From: Desulfovibrio piger
Lineage (GTDB): Bacteria; Desulfobacterota; Desulfovibrionia; Desulfovibrionales; Desulfovibrionaceae
DNA length: 64,000 nt
Assembly (NCBI RefSeq): GCF_900116045.1
Contig: NZ_LT630450.1
Span: forward strand, 148,501-212,500
Reading direction: 5' to 3'
Part shown: in pieces, positions 14,824 through 23,170 of the stretch
Layout of the letters: every line of letters starts with the position of its first letter
Numbering within the stretch: position 1 is the first letter of the stretch
Notes under the pieces: model-generated
Databases searched by the model: none
The model's input: the letters and a program-made list of their open reading frames with translations, nothing else
Told to the model about the DNA's origin: nothing
Translations under genes and position numbers: made by a program

Positions 14824-16177
14824 GGCCCGTGCCATCCTCTATCCCTACCAGCGCCGCTGGATAGACGACCAGAGCCGCTTCAAGATCGGCATGTTCTCGC
14901 GCCAGACGGGCAAGACCTACACCAGCACGCTGGAGATCGCCGAGGACATGGTCAAGGCCGAAGTGGAAAAACGCCGTGTGCGCTGGGTCATCCTCTCGCG
15001 CGGGGAACGGCAGGCCCGCGAAGCCATGGAGGAAGGCCTCAAAGTACATCTGCGGGCCTACGGGGCCGCCTTCGAGAGCCTGGAGTCGGACTTTCACCTG
15101 GCGGACGCCACCTCCTGCAAGTCCCTGGAGGTGGTCATGGCTCACGGCTCCCGTGTGACCGCGCTGCCTGCCAACCCCGACACGGCCCGAGGCTTCAGTG
15201 CCAACGTTTTCCTGGATGAGTTCGCCTTCCATGCCGACAGCCGCAAGATCTGGGCGGCCCTCTTTCCCGTGGTCTCCCGTAACGGCCTGAAACTGCGCGT
15301 GGTCTCCACGCCCAACGGCAAGGGCAACAAGTTCTACGACCTCATGACCTCCGCCGAGACGGCGGGCTGGTCCAAGCATGTGGTGGATATCTATCAGGCC
15401 GTGGCCGATGGCCTGCCGCGTGACGTGGAGGCCCTGCGGGCCGCCCTGAACGATCCCGACGCCTGGGCGCAGGAATACGAGCTGCAATGGCTGGACGAGG
15501 CCAGCGCCTGGCTGTCGTATGACCTCATCAATGCCGTGGAGCATGAGCGGGCGGGCATCCCGCAGAACTATGCGGGCGGCCCCTGCTATGTGGGGGTGGA
15601 CATCGGCCGCCGGCACGACCTTTTTGTCATCTGGGTGCTGGAGGAAGTGGGCGACGTCTTATGGACGCGGGAACTGGTGACGCGACGCGGAGCCAGCTTT
15701 GCCGAGCAGGATGGCCTGCTGGACGATGTGTTCCGGCGTTACCGGGTGCTGCGTTGCTGCATGGACCAGACCGGCATGGGCGAAAAGCCCGTGGAAGACG
15801 CCCGCCACCGTCACGGCAGCGGCCGCGTGGAAGGGGTTCTGTTCACATCGTCCAGCAAGCTGGCCCTGGCCACGGTGGGCAAGCAGGCCTTTGAGGACAG
15901 ACGCCTGCGCATCCCGCAAGGGGACGAGGCACTGCGCAGCGACCTGCACAAATTGCAAAAGGTGGCCAGCCCTACGGGCGCACCCCGCTTTGTGGCCGAC
16001 TCTGACAGCGGGGGCCATGCAGACCGCGCCTGGGCCTGCTTTCTGGCTGTCAACGCGGCTACGGGGCCTGCCGTCGTTTTGCCGGATCATGCCGTGCCCT
16101 CCGGCCCGGCCCGTGGGGGCCTTGGGCGCTTCACTGATCCCGACGCCGCCTTCATGCCTTACAGGAGAATGTTCTGA
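14798..16177 (+). CDS. Terminase large subunit (Mu gp28-like)
   Basis: The 459-residue protein has the packaging ATPase motifs: Walker A-like SRQTGKT at about 34-40 and Walker B VFLDE at about 137-141, plus a C-terminal RNaseH-like nuclease with GVDIGRRHDLFVIW and CMDQTGMGEKP. It cuts and pumps phage DNA into the head, as gp28 does in Mu headful packaging. I chose the GTG at 14798, nine bases after AAGGAGG (14782-14788); the ATG at 14807 is 18 bases away. Confidence 0.9.
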   Translation: MSSMGSAAEARAILYPYQRRWIDDQSRFKIGMFSRQTGKTYTSTLEIAEDMVKAEVEKRRVRWVILSRGERQAREAMEEGLKVHLRAYGAAFESLESDFHLADATSCKSLEVVMAHGSRVTALPANPDTARGFSANVFLDEFAFHADSRKIWAALFPVVSRNGLKLRVVSTPNGKGNKFYDLMTSAETAGWSKHVVDIYQAVADGLPRDVEALRAALNDPDAWAQEYELQWLDEASAWLSYDLINAVEHERAGIPQNYAGGPCYVGVDIGRRHDLFVIWVLEEVGDVLWTRELVTRRGASFAEQDGLLDDVFRRYRVLRCCMDQTGMGEKPVEDARHRHGSGRVEGVLFTSSSKLALATVGKQAFEDRRLRIPQGDEALRSDLHKLQKVASPTGAPRFVADSDSGGHADRAWACFLAVNAATGPAVVLPDHAVPSGPARGGLGRFTDPDAAFMPYRRMF

Positions 16178-17667
16178 TGCCCGACATCCTTGCCAACCCC
16201 AACGCCCTGCCTGCCCGGGCGGACATGCAGGTCCGTTCCGACGGCATCCTTGATCTTGCCAACTTCGTGGCCGAAGTAGTGCCCGCTCCGGACAGCGTGC
16301 TGGCCTCCCTGGGCGGCGATCTGCGCGAATACGGCAAACTGCGACGTGATGACCAGGTGGCCGCCCTCATGCAGCAACGGCAGGACAAGCTGGTGGAAGC
16401 GGAATGGGAGGTTATCCCCGGCGGCGATGCGCCTGCGGACGTGGCGGCCGCGGACTTTTTGCGCGAGCAGCTGGCGGGCTTCAACTTTGACGCGGCCTGC
16501 CGCAAGATGCACGGTTCCCTGCTGTACGGCTACGGTGTGGCCGAATGCCTGTGGGGACGGGACGGCAGCCGCATCACTTTGCGGGACATCCGCGTGCGCG
16601 CGCCCTGGCGTTTCGGCTTCGCCAAGGACAGGCAGCTGAAGCTGCTGGTGGAGAGCCGCTGGCTTGTCATGCCGCCGCGCAAATTCTGGCTGGTGACCTG
16701 GGGCGCGGAAGACGATGATAACCCTTACGGCATGGGCCTTGGGCACCAGTTGTGGTGGCCCGTGTACCTCAAGCGCAACGGCGCCCGCTTCTGGGCCGCC
16801 TACCTGGACCGCTTTGGGGTGCCTACCACCAAGGCCGTCTATCCTTCCGATGAATCGGAGGCCGAAAACGAGAAGCGCAAAAAGGATGCTCTGGCCGCGG
16901 CCCTGTCCCTGCGCAGCGAAGGGGCCGTGGCCCTGCCCGAGGGCTTCGACGTTTCCCTGGTGGAATCCACCAGCCGGGGCAGCGGGGACTTCAAGGACTT
17001 CCTCGCCTATTGGGACGATGCCATTGCCAAGATTATCCTTTCCCAGACCGGAACCTCGCGCATCGGCCAGTACAGCGGCACGGCCGAGGTCCACAGCGGC
17101 ATCGGCACCAGCGTGGTCAAGGCTGACGCGGATATGCTGTGCCAGTCTTTCAATACCGGTCCGGCTGTCTGGCTGACGGAGTGGAACTTTCCCGGCGCGC
17201 GGCCGCCCCAGGTCTGGCGCCGGGTGGAAGACCCCGCAAAGGTCAAGGCCGATGCCCAGAAGGACAAGGACACGGCGGCCCTGGGTCTGGAACTGACCGA
17301 CGACGAGATCGCCCGCCGCTACGGCGACGCCTGGCAGCGCAGGCGCGACGGGGCAAGCGCATCCGGGGCGGAGTTCGCCGAAGCCGGCACGGAAGGCCAT
17401 GCCCCCGCCGAGCCCTACAGCGATACGCTGGCTCGGCAGGCCATGACGCTGGCCGATGCCCCGCAAACCTCCATGATCGATGCCATCCGCACGGAACTGG
17501 ACAAGGCTGTGGCGGAAGGCGAGGACCTGGCCTCCTTTGCGGAGCGCATGCTTGCCCTGAATAAATTGTCCGGCGTGGATGATCTTGCCCAGATCCTCTA
17601 CGGGGCCATGACCACGGCCCACCTGGCGGGCCTGGCCGGTGAGGAGGACAGCGATGCCGGAAAGTGA
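16177..17667 (+). CDS. Portal protein (Mu gp29-like, DUF935)
   Basis: The 496-residue protein matches the DUF935/gp29 portal family: the N-terminal LREYGKLRRDDQVAALMQQR, a central GYGVAECLWGRDG, and KLLVESRWLVMPPRKFWLVT. The portal is the dodecameric gate at one head vertex through which DNA enters and leaves. The ATG shares one base with the terminase stop, and AGGAGAATG lies upstream. The last third is alanine/glutamate rich and probably helical. Confidence 0.9.
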   Translation: MPDILANPNALPARADMQVRSDGILDLANFVAEVVPAPDSVLASLGGDLREYGKLRRDDQVAALMQQRQDKLVEAEWEVIPGGDAPADVAAADFLREQLAGFNFDAACRKMHGSLLYGYGVAECLWGRDGSRITLRDIRVRAPWRFGFAKDRQLKLLVESRWLVMPPRKFWLVTWGAEDDDNPYGMGLGHQLWWPVYLKRNGARFWAAYLDRFGVPTTKAVYPSDESEAENEKRKKDALAAALSLRSEGAVALPEGFDVSLVESTSRGSGDFKDFLAYWDDAIAKIILSQTGTSRIGQYSGTAEVHSGIGTSVVKADADMLCQSFNTGPAVWLTEWNFPGARPPQVWRRVEDPAKVKADAQKDKDTAALGLELTDDEIARRYGDAWQRRRDGASASGAEFAEAGTEGHAPAEPYSDTLARQAMTLADAPQTSMIDAIRTELDKAVAEGEDLASFAERMLALNKLSGVDDLAQILYGAMTTAHLAGLAGEEDSDAGK

Positions 17668-18796
17668 GGTGCGTTTCGGCGGTGGACCTTTTGAGGATGC
17701 CATCGCTCATTTCCAGCGCAAGGTGCGCGTGCCGGTCACGACCTACCGGGACCTGCCCGCGCAGATGCACGCCAAGGCCTTCATGGTGGCCGGGGCCGCC
17801 AATGACGCCCTGCTGGCCGATTTTCAGCAAAGCCTGCTGCTGGCCATGAAACAGGGGACCACGCTTGCGGCCTTCCGTGACGACTTTGACCGCATGGTCA
17901 AAGCCCACGGCTGGCAGTACCGGGGCGAGCCGGGCTGGCGCAGCGCGGTCATCTTCAATACCAACATGCGCACAGCCAATATGGCCGGACACTGGAAGCG
18001 TATGTGGGAAGATCGCGAGATGCACCCGTACCTGCGCTATGTGCAGGTGCAGCGTCCTACCAAGCGCCCGGAGCACGCCGTCTGGCACGGCGTCATCCTG
18101 CCCATCGAGGACCCCTTCTGGGACGCCCACTTTCCGCCCAACGGCTGGGGCTGCAAATGTACGGTGCAGAACGTGAGCAACGCCCGTATGGAGGCCGAAG
18201 GCTGGCAGGTCAGCGAGAACGTGGAGACCTTTCCCGGAGATGTGCCGGAAGACTGGGCCTACAATGTAGGCAAGGCGGAGCGGGTAAGTACCGGGCCGGA
18301 AAAAGCGGCATGGGAGCCCATCGCCTCCAGCCGGGATTTCACGACCTACAAGCGTCCTGTTTCTGTGCCGCAGGATACGCCAAGGGCCGGGCTTGGTCCT
18401 GAAGCGGACGGACGCGGGGAAGTCATGGACGCGGTCAGGAAGATGCTTGGAGGACCGGCAAATACGTTCACCGGCCCGGATGGTCTGAGTGTCGGCATCA
18501 CGGCCGCGACCTTGGGCGAACACCTCAAACCGGATCGAGCGCCCGCCATTCCCCTGTTGCCGGAGATCATAGAAGAGCCCTTCGAGATATGGCTCATGCC
18601 CTACCAGGACAGACTGACCGGGCGTGTGGAGCTGCGTCGGCGCTATATCAAGGCCTTCGCCATGCCCAAAAGCTTGTATGTGTGGTTCATCGCCGAGTGG
18701 CGCAAGGGAGAGCTGGGGGACGTGACCTTGATCCGCAGCTCCAAGGCACGGGAACTGCAGAAAATGCGGCGCGGCATCCTTGTCTATGGGCGTTAA
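17654..18796 (+). CDS. Mu gp30/F-like head protein fused to PBECR-like nuclease domain
   Basis: The first about 250 residues are the phage head morphogenesis (SPP1 gp7 / Mu F) family: LLAMKQGTTLAAFRDDFDRM, RSAVIFNTNMRTA, and WGCKCTVQNVSNARM near the end. The remaining about 130 residues (TAATLGEHLKPDRAPAIPLL, PFEIWLMPYQD, GRVELRRRYIKAF, RRGILVYGR) resemble the phage Barnase-EndoU-ColicinE5-RelE-like (PBECR) nuclease group often fused to this protein. The nuclease could enter the cell with the DNA or serve in assembly. ATG 17654 follows GAGGAGG. Confidence 0.85.
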   Translation: MPESEVRFGGGPFEDAIAHFQRKVRVPVTTYRDLPAQMHAKAFMVAGAANDALLADFQQSLLLAMKQGTTLAAFRDDFDRMVKAHGWQYRGEPGWRSAVIFNTNMRTANMAGHWKRMWEDREMHPYLRYVQVQRPTKRPEHAVWHGVILPIEDPFWDAHFPPNGWGCKCTVQNVSNARMEAEGWQVSENVETFPGDVPEDWAYNVGKAERVSTGPEKAAWEPIASSRDFTTYKRPVSVPQDTPRAGLGPEADGRGEVMDAVRKMLGGPANTFTGPDGLSVGITAATLGEHLKPDRAPAIPLLPEIIEEPFEIWLMPYQDRLTGRVELRRRYIKAFAMPKSLYVWFIAEWRKGELGDVTLIRSSKARELQKMRRGILVYGR

Positions 18797-18823
18797 AAAA
18801 GGCCCTCCACACGGAAGGGCCTT
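18795..18823 (-). terminator. Hairpin with T run on the minus strand
   Basis: The stem AAGGCCCT/AGGGCCTT follows the stop of the head gene. The T run (TTTTTT) is on the minus strand, while the plus strand lacks one. It could stop antisense transcription or act as a weak plus-strand terminator. Confidence 0.45.
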
Positions 18824-19009
18824 GCGTCCACACTCGCCGACGATGGCGCAGGAACCCGGCACGGCATGATGGATCGTCCCCGAACCGCGCCTTCGATAGC
18901 GTCATCATACGTGTTTTGCCCAAAACGTCAAATTTGCCCTGTGCCGCATGTTTGTCTCGTCCCGGGCACTTGCCTTCCTTGACGGGCTTTCGTCCCGCCT
19001 ACCCCGTTT

Positions 19010-19031
19010 ACAGGCGTTTATAAACACCTGT
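19010..19031. promoter_or_regulatory. 22-bp near-palindrome centred on GTTTATAAAC
   Basis: ACAGGCGTTTATAAAC continues to ACACCTGT-type symmetry, with a single mismatched pair over 22 bases. It is isolated in a gene-free stretch upstream of a terminator. It has the size and symmetry of a repressor operator or recombinase site; its user is unknown. Confidence 0.45.
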
Positions 19032-19074
19032 TCGTAAGGCCGTCTTGCACTACTTTTCATGCATTCCCCTTCCG

Positions 19075-19110
19075 AAGCCCCGTCCCTGTGCCGGGGCTTT
19101 GTGTTTTTTT
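19075..19110 (+). terminator. Rho-independent terminator before late promoter
   Basis: The stem AAGCCCC/GGGGCTT (loop of 11 bases) is followed by TTGTG and seven T residues. It insulates the following promoter from upstream read-through. The same order, terminator then dyad, recurs at 31381. Confidence 0.75.
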
Positions 19111-19153
19111 GTGAGAATCCTCACCAGATTTCCCCCGGCATCCTGTGCATGAT
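19111..19153 (+). promoter_or_regulatory. Candidate activator-dependent late promoter (copy 1)
   Basis: The dyad GTGAGAATCCTCAC (19111-19124) followed by CAGATTT lies exactly 23 bases before CATGAT (19148-19153), a minus-10-like hexamer. An identical dyad and spacing occur at 31405. There is no good minus-35, as expected for Mor/C-activated Mu promoters, where the activator dyad replaces it. The position, upstream of the protease gene, matches the Mu I promoter. Confidence 0.65.
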
Positions 19154-19170
19154 GTCCAAAGGAGGACAGC

Positions 19171-20295
19171 ATGCAGGACAACAACCATGCCATCCATATT
19201 TTTCGCCCCGGCCGACATACGTCCATGCAGGGGGCAACCATCGACTTTGGCGAGGGCGACCTGATCGCCACGGCCAAAGCCTACGACCCGACCCGGCACG
19301 AAGCGCCGCTGGTCATCGGGCATCCCCGGGCCGACGCTCCGGCCTGGGGATGGGTAGGCGGTCTTACGGCGGATGAGGGCGGCCTTTTTGCCACGCCCCG
19401 CCAGCTGGACCCGGCGTTCGCGGAGATGGTGCGGGCCGGGCGCTTCAAAAAAGTCTCGGCCAGCTTTTACACGCCCGACAGCCCCCACAATCCCGTTCCC
19501 GGCGTCTACTACCTGCGCCATGTGGGTTTTCTGGGCGCCCAGCCCCCGGCGGTGAAGGGCCTTGCCCCGGTGCCGGTGAACTTTGCTGAAGGCGACACGG
19601 AAGAGGGCTGCGTCAGCTTTGACTTTGCGGAATCGCCGGGCCTGTTGCGCTGGCTGGCCGATCTGTTCCGGGGCCTGCGTGAATACGTCGTGGAAAAGGA
19701 CGGCACGGAGATGGCGGACAGGGCCATCCCCTCGTATGCCGTGAGCGGCCTTCAGGAGATGGCCGCGGCATCCGCGGCCCAGGCGGCCGAGATTCCCGCT
19801 TTTGCGGAAAACCTTACCCCTCCCAAGGAGAAGAGCATGCAGAAACAGGAAACGCCCCCGGCGGAAAACATCGACTTCGCCGAGACCAAGGCCCGTGCCG
19901 ACGAGCTGGAACGCAAGGTGGCCTATCTGACCGGCATCGCCCGCAAGGAGCGCGCCAGCCGTCTGGTGGACAAGGCCCTGGCCGACGGCCGCCTGACGCC
20001 CGCCCAGAGCGTGGGCCTTGCGGACTTCATGGCCGGCCTGGACGAAGAAGGGACCTTCGACTTCGCCGAAAACGGCGGCAAGACCACCAGCATGAGCCCG
20101 GCCGCCTTCATGGCCGCCTTCCTGGAACGCCTGCCCAAACAGGTGGATTTCAGCGAAGCCGCGCCCGGCGGCGAAGAAGCCCCGGATACCTCGTCCAATG
20201 ACATTGCCCAGCGCGCCCTTGCCTATTGCGAGGAGATGCGCACCAAGGGCGTCACGGTGAGCGTCACCGACGCCGTGGCCCACGTCAGCAAATAG
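19171..20295 (+). CDS. Head maturation protease and scaffold (Mu I-like)
   Basis: The 374-residue protein matches the Mu-like prophage I protein family. The N-terminal two thirds is the protease (VIGHPRADAPAWGWVGGL, KKVSASFYTPDSPHNPVPG), and the C-terminal part (from about 223) is a helical scaffold. The protease processes scaffold and head proteins during capsid maturation. AAAGGAGGACAGC precedes the ATG. The C-terminal part can probably also be made alone from a nested start at 19837. Confidence 0.88.
   Translation: MQDNNHAIHIFRPGRHTSMQGATIDFGEGDLIATAKAYDPTRHEAPLVIGHPRADAPAWGWVGGLTADEGGLFATPRQLDPAFAEMVRAGRFKKVSASFYTPDSPHNPVPGVYYLRHVGFLGAQPPAVKGLAPVPVNFAEGDTEEGCVSFDFAESPGLLRWLADLFRGLREYVVEKDGTEMADRAIPSYAVSGLQEMAAASAAQAAEIPAFAENLTPPKEKSMQKQETPPAENIDFAETKARADELERKVAYLTGIARKERASRLVDKALADGRLTPAQSVGLADFMAGLDEEGTFDFAENGGKTTSMSPAAFMAAFLERLPKQVDFSEAAPGGEEAPDTSSNDIAQRALAYCEEMRTKGVTVSVTDAVAHVSK
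19837..20295 (+). CDS. Nested scaffold protein (Mu Z-like)
   Basis: In-frame ATG 19837 is preceded at an ideal six-base gap by AAGGAG (19825-19830), inside the protease gene. It would give a 152-residue acidic, helical product (MQKQETPPAENIDFAETKAR at its start), equal to the scaffold part of the full protein. Nested protease/scaffold genes are known in Mu (I and Z) and lambda (C and Nu3). Expression is inferred from the ribosome site. Confidence 0.65.
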   Translation: MQKQETPPAENIDFAETKARADELERKVAYLTGIARKERASRLVDKALADGRLTPAQSVGLADFMAGLDEEGTFDFAENGGKTTSMSPAAFMAAFLERLPKQVDFSEAAPGGEEAPDTSSNDIAQRALAYCEEMRTKGVTVSVTDAVAHVSK

Positions 20296-20304
20296 GAGAC
20301 CGCC

Positions 20305-20679
20305 ATGCCCAGGACCGATCTTTACGTCAATCTTTCCATCACCGGCGAGCTGGCCCCTTTCCGCATCGTGGCTCACGACGGCAGCGGTGGCTACAAACAG
20401 GCCACGGCCGCCACGGAGGCGCTTGTCGGTACGGCCGACGAGCTGGGCAAGCAGCCCAACGGCGGGGCCGATGTGGCCATGAGTGACCAGCCGGAAGTTG
20501 AGGCTGGCGCGGCGGTGGCCGCGGGCGATCCCCTGACCAGCGATGCCCAAGGCCGCGCCGTCAAGGCCACGGCTGCCGGGGACCGCATCATCGGCTTTGC
20601 CTGCAAAGCCGCCACCGATGCCGGAGAGATCATCGACTACCAGTTCGCGCCCGGCTTTCTGGCCACGGCAGGCGCGTAA
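20305..20679 (+). CDS. DUF2190-like capsid decoration protein
   Basis: The 124-residue protein resembles the DUF2190 / head decoration family: a beta-rich sequence with VGTADELGKQ, VEAGAAVAAGDPLTSDAQGR and RIIGFACKAAT. Such proteins often bind the outer capsid and stiffen it. It lies between protease and major capsid genes. GGAGACCGCC precedes the ATG. Confidence 0.7.
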   Translation: MPRTDLYVNLSITGELAPFRIVAHDGSGGYKQATAATEALVGTADELGKQPNGGADVAMSDQPEVEAGAAVAAGDPLTSDAQGRAVKATAAGDRIIGFACKAATDAGEIIDYQFAPGFLATAGA

Positions 20680-20694
20680 TAAGGAGAGAGCATC

Positions 20695-21636
20695 ATGGCA
20701 ACGACCACACCCTTTGCCACCAATCCCCAACTGACGGCCATTGCCCTGGCCTACATGAACCAGCCCTCGGACTATGTGGCGGATCATGTCATGCCCAGGG
20801 TCAAGGCCATCGGCAAAAAAGAGTTCCAGTACAACATCTACGGTCTGGAATCCTTTGCCGCGCCCGACAGCCGCGTGGGACGCAAGGGCCGCCCCAATGA
20901 GGTCAGCCTGTCCAACAGCCTGGCCACGGCAGCCATCGAAGACTACGGTCTGGAAGACCCCATCCCGCAGGATGACATCGACCAGGGCCGCAAGGACGGC
21001 CGGGACATTGCCGGTGAATCCACGGAGTATCTGCTCTCCCTGGTCAAACTGGACCGCGAACTGCGCGTGGCGCGCCTCGTGCAGGACAAAAACAACTATG
21101 CCGCGGCTTGCGTGAAGGAGCTGTCCGGCGGTCAGGGCATCGACAACGCCGAAGTGGACGCGGAAGCGATCATCACCGAGATGCTGGAAAAGCCCTTCAT
21201 GCGGCCCAACATCGGCGTCATGAGCCAGAAGGTCTGGGACAGGCTTTCCCGCAATCCGTTGCTCATCAAGGCCATCAAGGGCGAGCTGGTGGGCAAGAAG
21301 CTGACCACGGCCGAGTTCTGCAGCTACTTCGAGTTGAACCAGCTCTACATCGGCAAGGCCCGCGTCACCCGGCAGGTCAAGGGCAAGACGCCTGTCCCCG
21401 AGCGTGTCTGGGGCACGGGCATGGCCTTCCATTACCGCGACATGACCGCCAGCGAACAGCGCGGCGTCACCTGGGGCCTGACCGTGCCCTATGGCCAGCC
21501 CTTTGCCGGGAGCCGCACGGACCCCGATATCGGCCTGCGCGGTGGCATCCGCATCCGGGCGGGCGAAAGCCTCAAGGAACTGGTGCTGGCCAAGGATGCG
21601 GGCTGCCTCATCACCGGGGCCATCGCCGCCGGCTAG
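20695..21636 (+). CDS. Major capsid protein
   Basis: The 313-residue protein follows protease and decoration genes, as expected for the major head subunit (Mu T position). Recognisable features are NQPSDYVADHVMPRVKAIGK, a long central helix, NIGVMSQKVWDRLSRNPLLI, and VWGTGMAFHYRD near the end. It should form the HK97-type shell. It has a strong AAGGAGAG ribosome site, consistent with high expression. Confidence 0.88.
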   Translation: MATTTPFATNPQLTAIALAYMNQPSDYVADHVMPRVKAIGKKEFQYNIYGLESFAAPDSRVGRKGRPNEVSLSNSLATAAIEDYGLEDPIPQDDIDQGRKDGRDIAGESTEYLLSLVKLDRELRVARLVQDKNNYAAACVKELSGGQGIDNAEVDAEAIITEMLEKPFMRPNIGVMSQKVWDRLSRNPLLIKAIKGELVGKKLTTAEFCSYFELNQLYIGKARVTRQVKGKTPVPERVWGTGMAFHYRDMTASEQRGVTWGLTVPYGQPFAGSRTDPDIGLRGGIRIRAGESLKELVLAKDAGCLITGAIAAG

Positions 21637-21644
21637 GGGGCATC

Positions 21645-22067
21645 ATGTATGCCACACCTGAAGACATCCGTGCCCGCTACAAGGAAGTCTACCCCCTGCT
21701 GGCGGGCAAGGACGCGGAAGGCAGGCCGGACACGGCCGCTGTGGAACAGGCCCTGGCCGAAGCCGCCAGCGAGATCGACGCCATCCTGGGTACGCGTTTT
21801 GCCGTGCCGGTAAGCCCCGTGCCGCCTGTGCTGCGTCGCATCGCCGTGGATCTGGCCGTGGGGGCCTTGCCCCGCACCGGCGCCACGGAAGCCAGCATGT
21901 ACGAGCGCCGTGCCCGTGAAGCGCGGGATCTTTTGGACAAGCTGGCCGCGGGAGAGGCCAGTCTGGGGCCGGGCTATGACCCGGCCCCGGCGGGCAGCGG
22001 CGGCACAGGACGCATCGGCTATGCCGTGCGTCCGTCCGACTTCCGCCGCCGTCTGGAGGACTACTGA
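21645..22067 (+). CDS. Mu gp36-like head-tail connector (DUF1320)
   Basis: The 140-residue protein matches DUF1320: MYATPEDIRARYKEVYPLLA, a helical ALAEAASEIDAILGTRFAVP core and RRIAVDLAVGALPR. Members are neck or connector proteins under the portal. Start ATG 21645 has GGGGG upstream. It ends in a one-base overlap with the next gene. Confidence 0.85.
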   Translation: MYATPEDIRARYKEVYPLLAGKDAEGRPDTAAVEQALAEAASEIDAILGTRFAVPVSPVPPVLRRIAVDLAVGALPRTGATEASMYERRAREARDLLDKLAAGEASLGPGYDPAPAGSGGTGRIGYAVRPSDFRRRLEDY

Positions 22068-22606
22068 TGGCCGGAGCTACCCTGGAGTTCACCTTCAAGG
22101 ACGAGGAAGTGCAGGCCATGGCCCGGCGCTTTCGGGAGCAGCTTGCCCGGGTGCGCTTCCGCCCTCTGCTGGCCGCCATCGGCAACGAGCTGGTCACGTC
22201 CGTGTCCCGCCGTTTCGAGACGGGCACGGCTCCGGACGGCTCCCGCTGGCCGGAATCCCTGCGGGCCAGACTGACCGGCGGCCAGACGCTCATCAAGAGC
22301 GGCCGCCTGCGGGATTCCATCGCCGAGACCGGGCCGCAGCTCACTGCCCGCAGTGTGGAAGTGGGCACCAACGTGGTCTATGCGGCCATCCACCAGTTCG
22401 GCGGCATCATCCCGCCGCACATCATCCGGGCACGGCGGGCGCGTGCCCTGAGCATCCCCGGCATCGGCTTCCGCCGGGCCGTCCATCATCCCGGCGGCAC
22501 CATCCCGGCCCGGCCATATCTGGGCCTGTCCGATACCGACGAGCGCGTCATCCAGGACCTCACCGAGGACTGGATGCGCAAAAAGATGGCCAAAATGCGT
22601 GCATAA
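22067..22606 (+). CDS. Phage virion morphogenesis protein (Mu gpG-like)
   Basis: The 179-residue protein matches the gpG / tail completion family: LEFTFKDEEVQAMARRF, SVSRRFETGTAPDGSRWPES, then LIKSGRLRDSI and VGTNVVYAAIHQFGG. It acts at the head-tail joining step. In Mu the gene lies before the protease; here it is between gp36 and gp37 homologues, an order seen in other Mu-like lineages. Confidence 0.88.
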   Translation: MAGATLEFTFKDEEVQAMARRFREQLARVRFRPLLAAIGNELVTSVSRRFETGTAPDGSRWPESLRARLTGGQTLIKSGRLRDSIAETGPQLTARSVEVGTNVVYAAIHQFGGIIPPHIIRARRARALSIPGIGFRRAVHHPGGTIPARPYLGLSDTDERVIQDLTEDWMRKKMAKMRA

Positions 22607-22615
22607 GGAACCACC

Positions 22616-23170
22616 ATGCTTGACCAGTACCGGGCCGCCATCGCGGCCCATTTGAGAGAACATCTGCCGCCCTCCGTCACGGTCTGCGAGCTGGGCAATT
22701 CTCTGGACGATGCGGAGATGCGACGCCTGTGTCTGGCCGCTCCCGGAGTGGGCGTGGAGATCCTGGGCGCGGACGGCGCGGAACTTGTGGGCCGCAGCCC
22801 CTATGTGACCATCAATGTGGGTCTGTCCCTGGTCTCCGGTCCCGGCTGTGACGGCCAGCCCGCGGACAGCGCCGTGCTGGTGCTGGCAGCCTTGGTCATG
22901 GCCGCGGTGGCGGACCAGCGCTTCGGCCTGGACTGCATGCGTCCGGAGAGCGTGCGGGCCGCAAATCTCACCAGCGGTGACCAGGCATCCAACAATGTGG
23001 CCCTGTGGACCGTCTCCTGGAAGCAGGCCCTGGACGTTTCCCACGTCATCGCCCGGCCGGATCTGGACGACTTTTTGCGCTGCTATACGCGCGAAAAAAA
23101 GGATGGCCCTGTGACCATCGAAACGCATCTTCCCGGCCCGTTGGCCGCAAAGGAGGACCCGCATGTGTAG
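22616..23170 (+). CDS. Mu gp37-like protein (DUF1834)
   Basis: The 184-residue protein fits the gp37/DUF1834 family, with an N-terminal helix, a central strand region GRSPYVTINVGLSLVSG and C-terminal RPDLDDFLRCY. It is a neck or tail-terminator candidate by position just before the sheath genes. The stop overlaps the next start by eight bases. Confidence 0.75.
   Translation: MLDQYRAAIAAHLREHLPPSVTVCELGNSLDDAEMRRLCLAAPGVGVEILGADGAELVGRSPYVTINVGLSLVSGPGCDGQPADSAVLVLAALVMAAVADQRFGLDCMRPESVRAANLTSGDQASNNVALWTVSWKQALDVSHVIARPDLDDFLRCYTREKKDGPVTIETHLPGPLAAKEDPHV

Larger units (their letters stand above)
18797..19170. other. Gene-free late control region
   Basis: This 374-base gap has no convincing coding frame. 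It holds the hairpin after the head gene, a 22-base near-palindrome (19010), a terminator (19075) and a dyad-plus-minus-10 module (19111). It sits at the boundary between the head/packaging genes and the protease/capsid operon, where Mu has its late I promoter. Confidence 0.7.

Noticed and set aside
18589..19023. 144-codon plus-strand frame across the late control gap
   Set aside because: Overlaps the end of the head gene out of frame and crosses two hairpins; arginine/proline-rich random translation.
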